A stretch of DNA of 64,000 bases from Roseiarcus sp963758335 (lineage in GTDB: Bacteria; Pseudomonadota; Alphaproteobacteria; Rhizobiales; Beijerinckiaceae): assembly GCA_963758335.1 (NCBI GenBank), contig CAVWVF010000008.1, forward strand, positions 372,001-436,000. The letters run 5' to 3'. The notes beneath the pieces were generated by a model, which was not told the DNA's origin, did not search any database, and saw only the letters and a program-made list of their open reading frames with translations. Both the position numbers and the translations under genes were made by a program. Positions 1-8,529 of this stretch are shown here, piece after piece (the stretch's first letter is position 1; the number at the start of each line of letters is the position of its first letter).

Positions 1-377
1 CGTCGCAGCGCGTCGTCGACTGGCTGGCGGCGCAAGACGACCAGCGGCTATTCATCGCCTCATTGACGCTCGCGGAAATCCGGCGCGGTATTCTTGCCTT
101 GCCGAACGGCCGCAAACGCAGAGCGCTGGAAGCCTGGTTTCTCGGCGCCGACGGGCCGGAGGCGCTTTTTGCCGGACGCATCCTCTCCTTCGACTCGAAA
201 GCGGCGCTTGAATGGGCAGAACTCATGGCGATAGGCGACAGGAAAGGTCGTCCTCGCAGCGCGATCGACATGATGGTCGCCGCCGTCGCCAGGGCGAACG
301 AATGCATCGTGGCCACGGGGAACGAGAGAGACTTTGAAGGGGTCGATGTTTTCAATCCTTTCGATGGCGATGGGTAG
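1..377 (+). CDS. PIN-domain (VapC-type) toxin, 5' end cut by window
   Basis: The reading frame is open from base 3, so this is the 3' part of a gene that starts upstream; the TTG at 63 is internal. It carries the conserved SLTLAEIRRGI segment (second acidic residue of the PIN active site), SAIDMMVAA (third Asp) and the terminal ATGNERDF motif. The first catalytic Asp would lie outside the window. By family these are Mg-dependent ribonucleases that cleave tRNA or mRNA and are held inactive by a cognate antitoxin, normally encoded just upstream, which is not visible. Function is inferred from the motifs only. Confidence 0.8.
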   Translation, partial: SQRVVDWLAAQDDQRLFIASLTLAEIRRGILALPNGRKRRALEAWFLGADGPEALFAGRILSFDSKAALEWAELMAIGDRKGRPRSAIDMMVAAVARANECIVATGNERDFEGVDVFNPFDGDG

Positions 378-701
378 AACGGACGATGGTGATTGGTAGA
401 ACGGACTCGGCCGAAAGTTCTTCATCCGGGAGAACCGGCCAAAAAAGGCCGCGTGTCTGCCGTTCGCAGCTCAACTAAGGTCGGGAATCGAGCGATGGCG
501 CCAAATTGTCGCCGGCGGCGCCTCTGCCATTGAGGTCGCATTTCCCGGACGAGCGAAGGAGGCGCCTCTTTTGCGCCACCCCGCCGGCGATCGTCCCCAG
601 CAGCGCGGTCTGGGGCGATCTCTTCGACGCGCCGGGCATCGATCTTACGTCGCGCGACAAACCGACCGCGCAAGCGGCGCGACTGACCGTGCCGCTCCTC
701 G
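378..701. other. intergenic, no gene seen
   Basis: Between the toxin stop and the GST remnant I see no convincing gene. Immediately after the toxin the phrase GGTAGAACGGAC occurs twice, about 20 bases apart. Open frames here are shadows without start signals. Confidence 0.5.
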
Positions 702-1354
702 CTAGGCCGCCTTCTGGCGCGCGATCTGCGCCCGGAACAGCGGAACCTCCTCCGCCAGCGCGGCGGCGACGCTGGGCTTGGCGCGCATGCGATCGAGATA
801 GGCCTTGACGTTCGGATAGAGCGCAAGGTCGATTTCCGGCGTCGCCTGGGTCCAGTTGAGCACCGTCGCCAGATAGGCGTCGGCGACGCTGAAGTTTTCG
901 AGCAGGAAGTCCCGCCCCGCGAGCTTGTCGTCGAGATAGGCGAGGCGCGAGGCGTATTTGGCGACGACCCACGCTTTCCCCTCGGACGGCGCCTCGCGGG
1001 TAACGAGCGGCGCCATCAATGCCTTGTGAACCTCGGTTCCGATGAAGCTCAGCCACTGGCGCAGCATTGGCCGCCCCAGGCGATCGGACTCGGGGGGAGC
1101 GAGTTTCGCCTCGGGGAAGGCGTCGGCGAGATACTGCAGAATGGCGGCGTTTTCGGTAAGCACGGTCCCGTCGTCGAGCCTCAGCGCGCCGGCACGTAGC
1201 CGAGCGGGTTGACCACGGCGCGATAGTCCTCGCCGGTGGCGAGCACGCGCTTCGTGTGCGGATCGACCTCCATTAGAGTGACCCTGGCGCCTGCCTCGGC
1301 GAGCGCGATCCGCGACGACATCGAGCAGGCGAGCGGGGAAAAGAACAGCTCCAT
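702..1354 (-). pseudogene. glutathione S-transferase, frameshifted
   Basis: From ATG at 1354 the product begins MELFFSPLACSMSSRIALAE, the GST N-terminal thioredoxin fold, and reads to GYVPA; the frame then hits a stop near 1180. Dropping into the next frame continues as LRLDDGTVLTENAAILQYLAD and the all-helical C-terminal domain to the stop at 702. One missing base in the GC-rich run around 1185 explains the break. GSTs conjugate glutathione to electrophiles in the cytoplasm. The gene is divergent from the TetR regulator and shares its ~65-bp promoter region, so it may have been that regulator's target. A sequencing error is possible, but other genes here are also broken. Confidence 0.75.
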
Positions 1355-1364
1355 GCGATCCTCC

Positions 1365-1395
1365 TTGTCTATTTATATACTGTTTCGCATATAAT
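1365..1395 (+). promoter_or_regulatory. divergent promoter region, gst/TetR
   Basis: TTGTCT at 1365-1370 and TATAAT at 1390-1395 (19-base spacer) lie just before the TetR start. The stretch is far more A/T-rich than its surroundings and sits between divergent genes, so both promoters and an operator probably overlap here. Confidence 0.45.
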
Positions 1396-1421
1396 GGACG
1401 GTGTCAAGAGTTTTATCCGAA

Positions 1422-2099
1422 ATGGTACAAAAATCAGCGCGCCCGCCCCCCGAGCCCAAGAATCCGCCGCGCCGGCGCGGCCGCCCGCGCGCCTTCGAAC
1501 CCGACGCGGCTTTGGCCCGGGCGATGGACGTCTTCTGGAAAGACGGTTTCGCCGCGACCTCGCTCGACGAGCTCAGCGCGGCGACGGGGCTCAACCGGCC
1601 GAGCCTGTACGGCGCGTTCGGCGACAAGCGGGCGCTCTATATCCAGGCCTATCGCCGCTATCGCGAGCATGTACGGGAAAAATTCGCGCCGTTGTTAGCG
1701 GAAAGCGCGCCGCTCGCCGACAAGCTGAGGCGCATCCTTCTCGCGGCGCTCGATCTCTATCTCAGCGGCGAGGAGGGGCCGCGCGGCTGCTTCACCGTGC
1801 TCAGCGCCTCCTCCGACGCAGTCGCCGATCCAAATATCCGGGCGATGGTCGCCGAGGCGATCGACAACAGCGACCGCGCCTTCGAGCGGCTGTTCGCGGC
1901 CGCGCGCGAAGCCGGCGAACTGCCCGCCTCCGCCAACCCCAAACGGCTCGCGCGCCTGGCGTCGGCGACGGTCCACACGCTCTCGATCCGCGCCCGCGCC
2001 CGCGTGCCCCGCGCGGAGATCGAGCCGGTCGTGGACGACGCTGTCGCGACGATTTGCGGGCCGGCGCGGCGGCGCAAGACGCGCGCATCGGTTGAATAA
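1422..2099 (+). CDS. TetR/AcrR family regulator
   Basis: About 225 residues. After a basic N-terminus (PPRRRGRPRAFEPD) comes the TetR helix-turn-helix: a DVFWKDGFAATSLDELSAAT helix pair followed by GLNRPSLYGAFGDKRALY. The rest is helical, as expected of the ligand-binding and dimer domain. I place the start at ATG 1422; a GTG at 1401 is in frame but lies only six bases after the likely -10 box. Divergent transcription from the gst remnant suggests it repressed that gene and itself, as is usual for the family. The ligand is unknown. Confidence 0.85.
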   Translation: MVQKSARPPPEPKNPPRRRGRPRAFEPDAALARAMDVFWKDGFAATSLDELSAATGLNRPSLYGAFGDKRALYIQAYRRYREHVREKFAPLLAESAPLADKLRRILLAALDLYLSGEEGPRGCFTVLSASSDAVADPNIRAMVAEAIDNSDRAFERLFAAAREAGELPASANPKRLARLASATVHTLSIRARARVPRAEIEPVVDDAVATICGPARRRKTRASVE

Positions 2100-2237
2100 A
2101 CGGTCCCGCTTGCGTCGAAGCGTTGGGGAGAGTCCGCAGAAAAGCTCGTTATTATCGCTTTGGAAACGCTCTCGTTTTATAGGTTCCGGCGAAAGCGCCT
2201 CGTCGCCGGGGCCGGCACGGAAACCTCGGGGGTCGCA

Positions 2238-2561
2238 ATGATCGTCGCCACGACTGAAAACGTCGCCGGGCATCGGACCGTGCAGACGCTCGGACAGTGT
2301 TTCGGCGTCGTCGTCCGCAGCAGGGGCCTTGGCGGCAACGTGATGGCCGGCCTGCGCTCCATCGTGGGCGGAGAGATCCACGAGTATACCCAGCTCCTCG
2401 AGGAGGCGCGCCGCCACGCCCTCGACCGGCTCGTCCAGAATGCGACCGCGATGGGCGCGAACGCGGTCCTGATGATGCGCTACGACAGCGCCGAAATCGG
2501 CAATACGATGAGCGAGATCGTGGCTTACGGCACTGCGGCCGTGATCGAACCCGCCACGTGA
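2238..2561 (+). CDS. YbjQ/UPF0145 family protein
   Basis: 107 residues from ATG 2238. It has the YbjQ pattern: an early MIVATTENVAGH strand, VRSRGLGGNVMAGLRSIVGG, the EYTQLLEEARRHALDRLVQNA helix and the late GANAVLMMRYDSAEIG strand. Members form a pentameric barrel and have been suggested to bind metals, but the role is not established. Its stop overlaps the GTG start of the next gene, so the two are probably translated together. In-frame codons extend upstream to 2160, but homology begins at 2238. Confidence 0.85.
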   Translation: MIVATTENVAGHRTVQTLGQCFGVVVRSRGLGGNVMAGLRSIVGGEIHEYTQLLEEARRHALDRLVQNATAMGANAVLMMRYDSAEIGNTMSEIVAYGTAAVIEPAT

Positions 2562-2809
2562 CCGGCTGCCTCGCCTTATCGTTGTGGATCCTCGTCCCCG
2601 CCGCGCTGGTTCTGATCTGGCTCCTGTTCCGGTCCGGCGGCTACAAGTGGCAGCCCCTCGAGGCGCCGCCGGGCAGGGACTGGACGTTCACCGGCGAACG
2701 CTTCGTGGATCCGAAGTCCGGCGTATTGATCGAAGTCTGGTCGAGCCCTCGCGGCGGCGAGCGGGCTTATGTGCGGGCGCGGTCCGGCCAGGCGACTCCG
2801 CCGTCTTAA
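2558..2809 (+). CDS. small single-pass membrane protein
   Basis: 83 residues from a GTG that overlaps the upstream stop by three bases. Residues about 4-25 (LALSLWILVPAALVLIWLLF) form one hydrophobic segment. The soluble tail resembles a short beta domain (DWTFTGERFVDPKSGVLIEV). I do not recognise the family. The tight overlap with the YbjQ-family gene argues for a shared transcript and related function. Confidence 0.65.
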   Translation: MTGCLALSLWILVPAALVLIWLLFRSGGYKWQPLEAPPGRDWTFTGERFVDPKSGVLIEVWSSPRGGERAYVRARSGQATPPS

Positions 2810-2864
2810 TCTTTTCGTTCCGGAGCGCTAACGTCCCCTCGCCAATCTCGAGGAGGAACGCTAC

Positions 2865-3638
2865 ATGTCTACGCCGATCGGAAAATTCGTCTGGTACGAA
2901 TATATGGGGGACGACCTCGAGGCGGCGGTCGATTTCTATTCCCATGTCCTCGGCTGGACCGCGCAGGACAGCGGGATGGCGGACTTCGAATACCAGGTGG
3001 CCTCGGCCGGGGGGACGCCGGTTGCGGGAATGATGAACATTCCCGCCGACGCCAAGGCGATGGGCGCAAAGCCCTCATGGATGGGCTATATCTGGGTCGA
3101 AGACGTCGACGCCGCGCTGCCGAAGCTGATGGCGGCGGGCGGAAAGGTGTTCAAGGCGCCTTCCGACATTCCAGGCGTCGGCCGCTTCGCCGTGATCGCC
3201 GATCCCTACGGCGGAACCTTCATGCTCTTCCGTGACTCGGACGGCAATCCGCCGCCGCCCCCTGCGCCGGACACGCCCGGCACAGTCGGCTGGCACGAGC
3301 TGCACGCCGACGACGGCGCCAAGGCCTTCGCCTTCTATTCCGATTTCTTCGGCTGGAACAAGGAGGGCGAGTTCGACATGGGGCCGATCGGCGTCTACCA
3401 CCTGTTCAACACCCGGCACGGCGAGCATGGGGGCATCATGACCCGCACGCCGCAGACGCCGGTGGCGTTCTGGCTCTACTATTTCAACGTCGAGGGCGCG
3501 GACGCGGCGGCCGAACGGATCAAGGCGCGCGGCGGCCGGATCATCAACGGTCCGCAAGAGGTGCCCGGCGGGCAATGGATCGTGCAGGCGCACGATCCTG
3601 AGGGCGCGATGTTCGCGGTGCTGGCCCCCAAGCGGTGA
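2865..3638 (+). CDS. two-domain VOC family protein
   Basis: 257 residues made of two tandem glyoxalase/bleomycin-resistance (VOC) modules, about residues 5-120 and 135-255. The first starts GKFVWYEYMGDDLEAAVDFY and ends DPYGGTFMLF; the second starts GWHELHADDGAKAFAFYSDF and ends HDPEGAMFAVL. The His/Glu positions fit metal-site geometry but the substrate is unknown. An AGGAGG-like ribosome site (GAGGAACG) precedes the ATG. A paralogue of the same length and module order lies at 18147. Confidence 0.88.
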   Translation: MSTPIGKFVWYEYMGDDLEAAVDFYSHVLGWTAQDSGMADFEYQVASAGGTPVAGMMNIPADAKAMGAKPSWMGYIWVEDVDAALPKLMAAGGKVFKAPSDIPGVGRFAVIADPYGGTFMLFRDSDGNPPPPPAPDTPGTVGWHELHADDGAKAFAFYSDFFGWNKEGEFDMGPIGVYHLFNTRHGEHGGIMTRTPQTPVAFWLYYFNVEGADAAAERIKARGGRIINGPQEVPGGQWIVQAHDPEGAMFAVLAPKR

Positions 3639-3758
3639 ATACGGAGCGGAAGTCCGTCGGCCGCCCACTCGGGCCGATAGGTCGATTCAGCTCCAGCGCC
3701 GCTCCGTTCGGAGGACCGGCCGTCGAGCGATGACGGCGCCATTTCTTAACCCTCGCGA

Positions 3759-3784
3759 GGGGCCTGCGACCGGTCGCGGCCCCC
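3759..3784. terminator. GC-rich hairpin after the VOC gene
   Basis: The arms GGGGCCTGCGACC and GGTCGCGGCCCC can pair over about 12 bp with one bulge. There is no T-run, so factor-independent termination is uncertain. The rest of 3639-3848 shows no gene. Confidence 0.35.
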
Positions 3785-3848
3785 CGCCTTTGGCGATCAG
3801 AACGGCGGCCCGAGTCGCCTGCCGAACAGGGTGATTCCCCTGTTTAAC

Positions 3849-4094
3849 AGGCAAAGATCAGGGGGAATCGCGCCCTTCGGCTGCGTCTCTCAGCAGGAAA
3901 ATGGTTTGATTGCAATTGTTTACGCGAAAACGCTGAGCGCCGGGATCAGGCGAAATAACAGGGGCGTAACAGGGGCGATTTTGCCCTTAACAGGGCGATA
4001 ACAGGCGGCGTTTCGGCGATAACAGATCCTATGCGGGTGGACGGCGGCCGGACCCTTGGTAGGCTGATCTTCCACACCAGCATGGAGGCAACCG
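3849..4094 (+). ncRNA. IS110 left-end leader, probable bridge RNA region
   Basis: The non-coding left end of IS110-group elements encodes the bridge RNA that pairs with target and donor DNA. Here 246 bp before the transposase contain repeated AACAGGGGC/AACAGGGCGATAACAGG phrases able to form hairpins. The matching leader of copy 2 (6107-6354) differs at roughly a fifth of positions up to about 4013 and is then essentially identical. The RNA assignment rests on position and family only. Confidence 0.4.
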
Positions 4095-5258
4095 ATGCAT
4101 TTAATCACCTCCGCGACCGTTGTAGCGACCACCGCCCGCGCGAATGATATCACGCTGTTCGCCTCGCTCGAATTGAGCAAATCGAAATGGGTTGTGACGA
4201 TCAACAGTCCGGGCAGCGAGAAATTTTCCAGGCATGTGGTCGAGGGTGGGGACGGCGCCGGCCTGCTCGACCTTCTTTCGCGGTCGAGGGCGAAGGCCGA
4301 GCAGCGCTATGGCGTGCCGATCAGAGCGATCGTCATTCAGGAGGCGGGATTGGACGGATTTTGGATCCATCGCCTGCTGCTCGCCGAGGGGATCGAGAGC
4401 CACGTGGTCGATGCGGCTTCGATTGCGGTCAACCGGCGGCATCGGCGAGCCAAGACCGATGCGATCGACGGCGAGACGCTGTTGCGGACGCTGATGGCGT
4501 GGGCTCGCGGCGAGCGGCGGGTCTGCTCCATGGTTCGCGCGCCGAGCCCGGAAGAAGAGGATCGCCGGCGGCTGACCCGCGAGCGCGGCACGCTGCTCAA
4601 GGAACGCATTCAGCACACCAATCGGGTCAGGGGCCTGCTCAGCGGCCAAGGCATCCGGGATTACAACCCGCTTCGGCGCGATCGTTTTGAGCGGCTCGAG
4701 GCGCTGCGAACCGGCGACGGCCGCGAGCTGCCGCCGCTGCTGAAGGCGGAAATACGCCGGGAGCTCGATCGGATCGCGCTGGCGACGACGCAACTGGCTG
4801 CGGTCGAACGGGCCCGCGACGCGCTCATCCGCACGGAAGCCGAGGAGCGCACCAACCCCGCCGCCCGGCTCCTCGAGCTCAAGGGCTTGGGCCCCGAGTT
4901 CGCCTCGCTCCTCTGGCTGGAATCGTTGTTCCGCAGCTTCGCCAACCGCCGCCAGGTGGCGGCTTACGGCGGATTGGCGCCCAGCCCCTGGCAGAGCGGC
5001 GGCGTCGAACGGGATCAGGGCATCTCGAAGTCGGGCAACCGCCGCCTGCGCAAGACCATGATCGAGCTGGCCTGGTTCTGGCTGCGTCACCAGCCGGACT
5101 CGGCGTTGAGCCGCTGGTTTCGGGCGCGGGTCGGCGCCGCGAAGGGACGGGTCCGCCGGATCGCCATCGTGGCGCTGGCCCGCAAACTGCTCGTCGCCTT
5201 GTGGCGCTATGTCACCCAAGGCGTCGTTCCCGAGGGCGCGGTGTTCAAGGCGGCCTGA
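4095..5258 (+). CDS. IS110 family transposase (DEDD recombinase)
   Basis: 387 residues. The N-terminal RuvC-like domain shows FASLELSKSKWVV (first acidic position as Glu), IVIQEAGLDGFWIHRLL and KTDAIDGETLLRTL. A central coiled region follows. The C-terminal Tnp domain has LLELKGLGPEFASLLW, a YGGLAPSPWQSGG segment and GISKSGNRRLRK with the serine thought to take part in catalysis. Intact, so probably active. In this family the protein recombines DNA guided by an element-encoded bridge RNA and leaves little or no target duplication. Confidence 0.92.
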   Translation: MHLITSATVVATTARANDITLFASLELSKSKWVVTINSPGSEKFSRHVVEGGDGAGLLDLLSRSRAKAEQRYGVPIRAIVIQEAGLDGFWIHRLLLAEGIESHVVDAASIAVNRRHRRAKTDAIDGETLLRTLMAWARGERRVCSMVRAPSPEEEDRRRLTRERGTLLKERIQHTNRVRGLLSGQGIRDYNPLRRDRFERLEALRTGDGRELPPLLKAEIRRELDRIALATTQLAAVERARDALIRTEAEERTNPAARLLELKGLGPEFASLLWLESLFRSFANRRQVAAYGGLAPSPWQSGGVERDQGISKSGNRRLRKTMIELAWFWLRHQPDSALSRWFRARVGAAKGRVRRIAIVALARKLLVALWRYVTQGVVPEGAVFKAA

Positions 5259-5399
5259 CCCGATGGCTCAATCCTACGCCGACGCTCCAACGATGGCTTA
5301 ATGACTCAACCCCATTCCAGCGAAGCCGAACGCGACGGCTTCGCCGGATCCGGGCGGGCGGTGACCGCGGCTTTGCCTGGCTGAAACACGCCGTTTAAC

Positions 5400-5759
5400 A
5401 GGATGGTCCCCGCCAACCCGAGCCCGACGCCCTCGAGCATGAGGGATTATGGTCCGAGCCCCGACAAGCTCGACCGGATGTGAGGTGATGCGGCCGTCAA
5501 GGCTGCATGCGAAAGACGGGCTCACGCTTCGGATCCAAACGCCAAGGAGATGCGCAATGCCCCAAAATGAATGAGCGCGGCAAAGACCACAGAGGCAGCC
5601 AAGAGCGCGCAAGGGCGCGCTCGCTCGTGACAGTGTATCCCGGCCGCTGGCGCGTCAAGGTCGCTTCGCTCCCTGCTCCGCTGCGCTTCGCCCCGCTTCG
5701 CGGGTGACCCGCCAGCGGCCGGCGCAAACGAATGAGCTTGACCCGAAACACCCCATGTG
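5400..5759 (+). repeat. AGG-bounded repeat unit A
   Basis: 360-bp unit starting AGGATGGTCCCC and ending GAAACACCCCATGTG. It is followed directly by a second copy (unit B), and a third lies at 13355-16689. Inside, the arms CCGGCCGCTGGCG and CGCCAGCGGCCGG form a long inverted repeat. Short open frames in it are not conserved between copies. The end resembles the IS110 right end (GAAACACGCCGTTTAAC). Confidence 0.75.
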
Positions 5760-6106
5760 AGGATGGTCCCCGCCAACCCGAGCCCGACGCCCTCGAGCAT
5801 GAGGGATTATGGTCCGAGCCCCGACAAGCTCGACCGGATGTGAGGTGATGCGGCCGTCAAGAAAGACGGGCTCACGCTTCGGATCCAAACGCCAAGGAGA
5901 TGCGCAATGCCAAAATGAATGAGCGCGGCAAAGACCACAGAGGCAGCCAAGAGCGCGCAAGGGCGCGCTCGCTCGTGACAGTGTATCCGGCCGCTGGCGC
6001 GTCAAGGTCGCTTCGCTCCCTGCTCCGCTGCGCTTCGCCCCGCTTCGCGGGTGACCCGCCAGCGGCCGGCGCAAACGAATGAGCTTGACCCGAAACACCC
6101 CATGTG
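5760..6106 (+). repeat. AGG-bounded repeat unit B
   Basis: 347-bp tandem copy of unit A, nearly identical. It lacks an eight/nine-base GCTGCATGC-type segment and a few single bases. It ends CATGTG directly before the AGG that opens IS110 copy 2. Confidence 0.75.
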
Positions 6107-6564
6107 AGGCAGAAAACAGGGGGAACCGCGCCCCTTTGGCCGCGCTTCTCGACAGGAAATTCGTCTGATTGTAATGGTTTACATGAAAAAGCTGAGCGTC
6201 TCGATCAGGCGCGGTAACAGGAGCGGAACAGGGGACGGTTTTGCCCTTATCAGGGCAAGAACACGCGGCGCTTTGGCGATAACAGATCCTATGCGGGTGG
6301 ACGGCGGCCGGACCCTTGGTAGGCTGATCTTCCACACCAGCATGGAGGCAACCGATGCATTTAATCACCTTCGCGACCGTTGTCGCGACCACCGCCCGCG
6401 CGAATGATATCACGCTGTTCGCCTCGCTCGAATTGAGCAAATCGAAATGCCGAGTAGGTGGGGATGTTGCCATCCCCACCCCTCACAGGTAGGGTCGGGG
6501 ACTGGCGCGCCGGTTTAGGTCGAAGTTCGTGTTCCCTGTTGGCTCGCTCTTTCGTCTGCGAGTG

Positions 6565-7983
6565 TCACACCATCTCGACCATGCCGCGTTTCCAGCCCCC
6601 GCCTCGTCGAACGCAGCATGCGGATTTCCTCGCACTGCGCTCTCCTGCTTGCTTCGCCCCAAGGCTTATGGGACCTATCCTGCCGGAGCCCGGAGCGACT
6701 TTCGGGGCTGACCGCACCGCTCGGTAGCCGTTGAACAGCCCGAGCGTTTCGTACAGCCAGTCCCTACTCCACCGCGTCCAGCCGAAGCCCTGTCGTTTAC
6801 GGGCTCGCAGCATATGGCGCCGGATCTTCTTTTCCACCCAGTCCTTCACGAAGCCGAAGCACTCGCTGGAATGTCCCGCCCTGAAGTAATTCACCCATCC
6901 GCGAAGCACCGGGTTGATCAGCTTGATGACTCGATCGACCGGCTGGGACTGGTGACGCCGGAACACGTCCTTGAGTTTCGCCAGCAGCGCCGTCCGCTTC
7001 TTGAGCTTGGGCGTGTAATGGGCACGCCATCTGCCCCGCAGGCTGCGCACCCGGCGAAAGTCGAACCCCAGGAAGCCGAAGCTCTCGCCGCGGCATAGGT
7101 CCACGATCCGACTCTTCTCCTCGTTGATTTCGACCTGCAGTTCGGCGAGTTCCTCGCGTAGCCGCTTTTCCACCGCCGCCATCAGCCAGTCGTGCCGCGG
7201 GTGGGCGTCGATCAAGATCACCAGGTCGTCAGCGAACCTCGCATATTCGACGCCGGTGTACTTGCCGTAGCGTGTGGCCTCCTTCGCCCGCTCCAGCATC
7301 CTGTCAACCTCGGTGAGGTAGAGGTTGCTGAGCAGCGGCGAGATCACCCCGCCTTGCGGAACGCCCTGTTTGCCGTTGGCTTTGAGCATCACCTTCAGCA
7401 GGCGCATCACGTCGCCATCGTCCACCCGCTCGGCCACCTTCGCCAACAGCCGATCATGCCGGACATTGTCGAAATAGCTGCTCAGGTCGATGTCGATGAC
7501 GCGTGTCTTGTGCTGAACGATCGCTCGCGCCACACGGTCCACCGCTTCATGGGCTGTCCGTTGTGGACGGTATCCAAACGACCCCGGTTGGAAGTCCGCC
7601 TCGAAGATCGGTTCCAGTATGAGCTTGAGCGCGCCTTGCACCACCCGATCGCGGATCGCCGGAATCGAAAGGACGCGGACCTTGCCGCCATCCTTCGGGA
7701 TTTCCTGCTTCCTTGCCGGGAGCGGCGCATAGGTGCGCCCGACCAGTTCGTCCGCGATCTGCTCGAGGAAAACCTCTACGCCTTGCGCCTCGATGGCCGC
7801 GAAGGTCATTCCGTCACTTCCCGGAGCGCCATCGTTCTTCTTGGCCAGCGCGTACGCCTCGCGCAGTGTGTCCAGCTTGCAGACGTGGACATATAGTCCC
7901 CAGAACCGCCAGGACGTCTCAGCCTTCGCCTTGACGTATATTCTCCGCCTCAGGTCTTGCAAATCCATGGACGCCTTTGTCAT
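6565..7983 (-). CDS. ltrA: group II intron reverse transcriptase/maturase, copy A
   Basis: 472 residues from ATG 7983 (MTKASMDLQD). RT blocks: KDGGKVRVLSIPAIRDRVVQ, GYRPQRTAHEAV, VIDIDLSSYFDNV (first catalytic Asp), QGGVISPLLSNLYL and the FADD active site (FADDLVIL). Domain X follows (INPVLRGWVNYFRAG). No HNH endonuclease domain is visible, as in endonuclease-less classes. A 7-bp duplication near codon 430 shifts the frame and replaces the PAG stop of copy B with a ~40-residue tail that runs through domain V. Likely still able to act as maturase, as the change follows domain X. Confidence 0.88.
   Translation of the reverse strand: MTKASMDLQDLRRRIYVKAKAETSWRFWGLYVHVCKLDTLREAYALAKKNDGAPGSDGMTFAAIEAQGVEVFLEQIADELVGRTYAPLPARKQEIPKDGGKVRVLSIPAIRDRVVQGALKLILEPIFEADFQPGSFGYRPQRTAHEAVDRVARAIVQHKTRVIDIDLSSYFDNVRHDRLLAKVAERVDDGDVMRLLKVMLKANGKQGVPQGGVISPLLSNLYLTEVDRMLERAKEATRYGKYTGVEYARFADDLVILIDAHPRHDWLMAAVEKRLREELAELQVEINEEKSRIVDLCRGESFGFLGFDFRRVRSLRGRWRAHYTPKLKKRTALLAKLKDVFRRHQSQPVDRVIKLINPVLRGWVNYFRAGHSSECFGFVKDWVEKKIRRHMLRARKRQGFGWTRWSRDWLYETLGLFNGYRAVRSAPKVAPGSGRIGPISLGAKQAGERSARKSACCVRRGGGWKRGMVEMV
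6609..6642 (-). ncRNA. intron A catalytic domain V
   Basis: A 34-base segment starting GAGCGCAGTGCGAGG with a GAAA-type loop and closing GCTGCGTTC matches the size, AGC triad position and shape of group II domain V. It lies downstream of the maturase core. Confidence 0.8.
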
Positions 7984-8495
7984 CTCGTCCTTGCCTTCCT
8001 TATGGCCGGAGACGCTACAAGCAGCAGGGCCCCTTTGCTCCACGGACATTACTCCGCTTCGCCGCTACTACGGACCCGACCGCCACCCTCTCGCCTTCGA
8101 TCGACTTCCCGGTTGCGCCGGTTATACGATCTACCCTGCTCCGGCGATTTCGCGCCGGGGCGAGGAAGGCTTCTCCAGTTGCTCGGCATGTTCTTGCCAC
8201 CGTGCTGTCGCTTCCACCCCGCCGAAGTGAAGGAGCCGCTTCAGTCAGATTTCGGCTCCCCATGCTGCCTTCGCCCTCCAGATGTGGGCTCGGCCTTCGG
8301 GGCTACGCACTTTCGAGGCCACATTCGCGTTTACTTTCATTACGGCCCGGCGGCTCGTCGTCTTCCCGAGGGAGACGTTGTCGATAGGCTTCAGAGTCTT
8401 GGTTTCCCGCCACCCTGCTATCCAAACTACGGGGCTCCTGACTTTTGCCCCGGCAGGTCTGTCTCCTGCTGAACATGCCAGCCTTCGCTGGACAC

Positions 8496-8529
<34 letters not shown>

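Larger units (their letters stand above)
3849..5399 (+). mobile_element. IS110 family element, copy 1
   Basis: Boundaries come from comparison with copy 2 and the repeat units: all segments of this array meet at AGG. The left end starts AGGCAAAGATCAGG and the right end finishes CACGCCGTTTAAC just before AGG at 5400. It holds one transposase gene and a ~246-bp non-coding left end. No terminal inverted repeats are seen, as is normal for IS110. The flank left of the element (CTGTTTAAC then AGG) resembles the element's own right end. Confidence 0.75.

Noticed and set aside
1..377. TTG at 63 as the start of the PIN protein
   Set aside because: The frame is open to the window edge and upstream residues (VVDWLAAQDDQRLFIASLTL) belong to the domain.
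475..1056. Long minus-strand frame overlapping the GST remnant
   Set aside because: Shadow of the GST gene in another frame; Arg/Gly-rich product with no domain.
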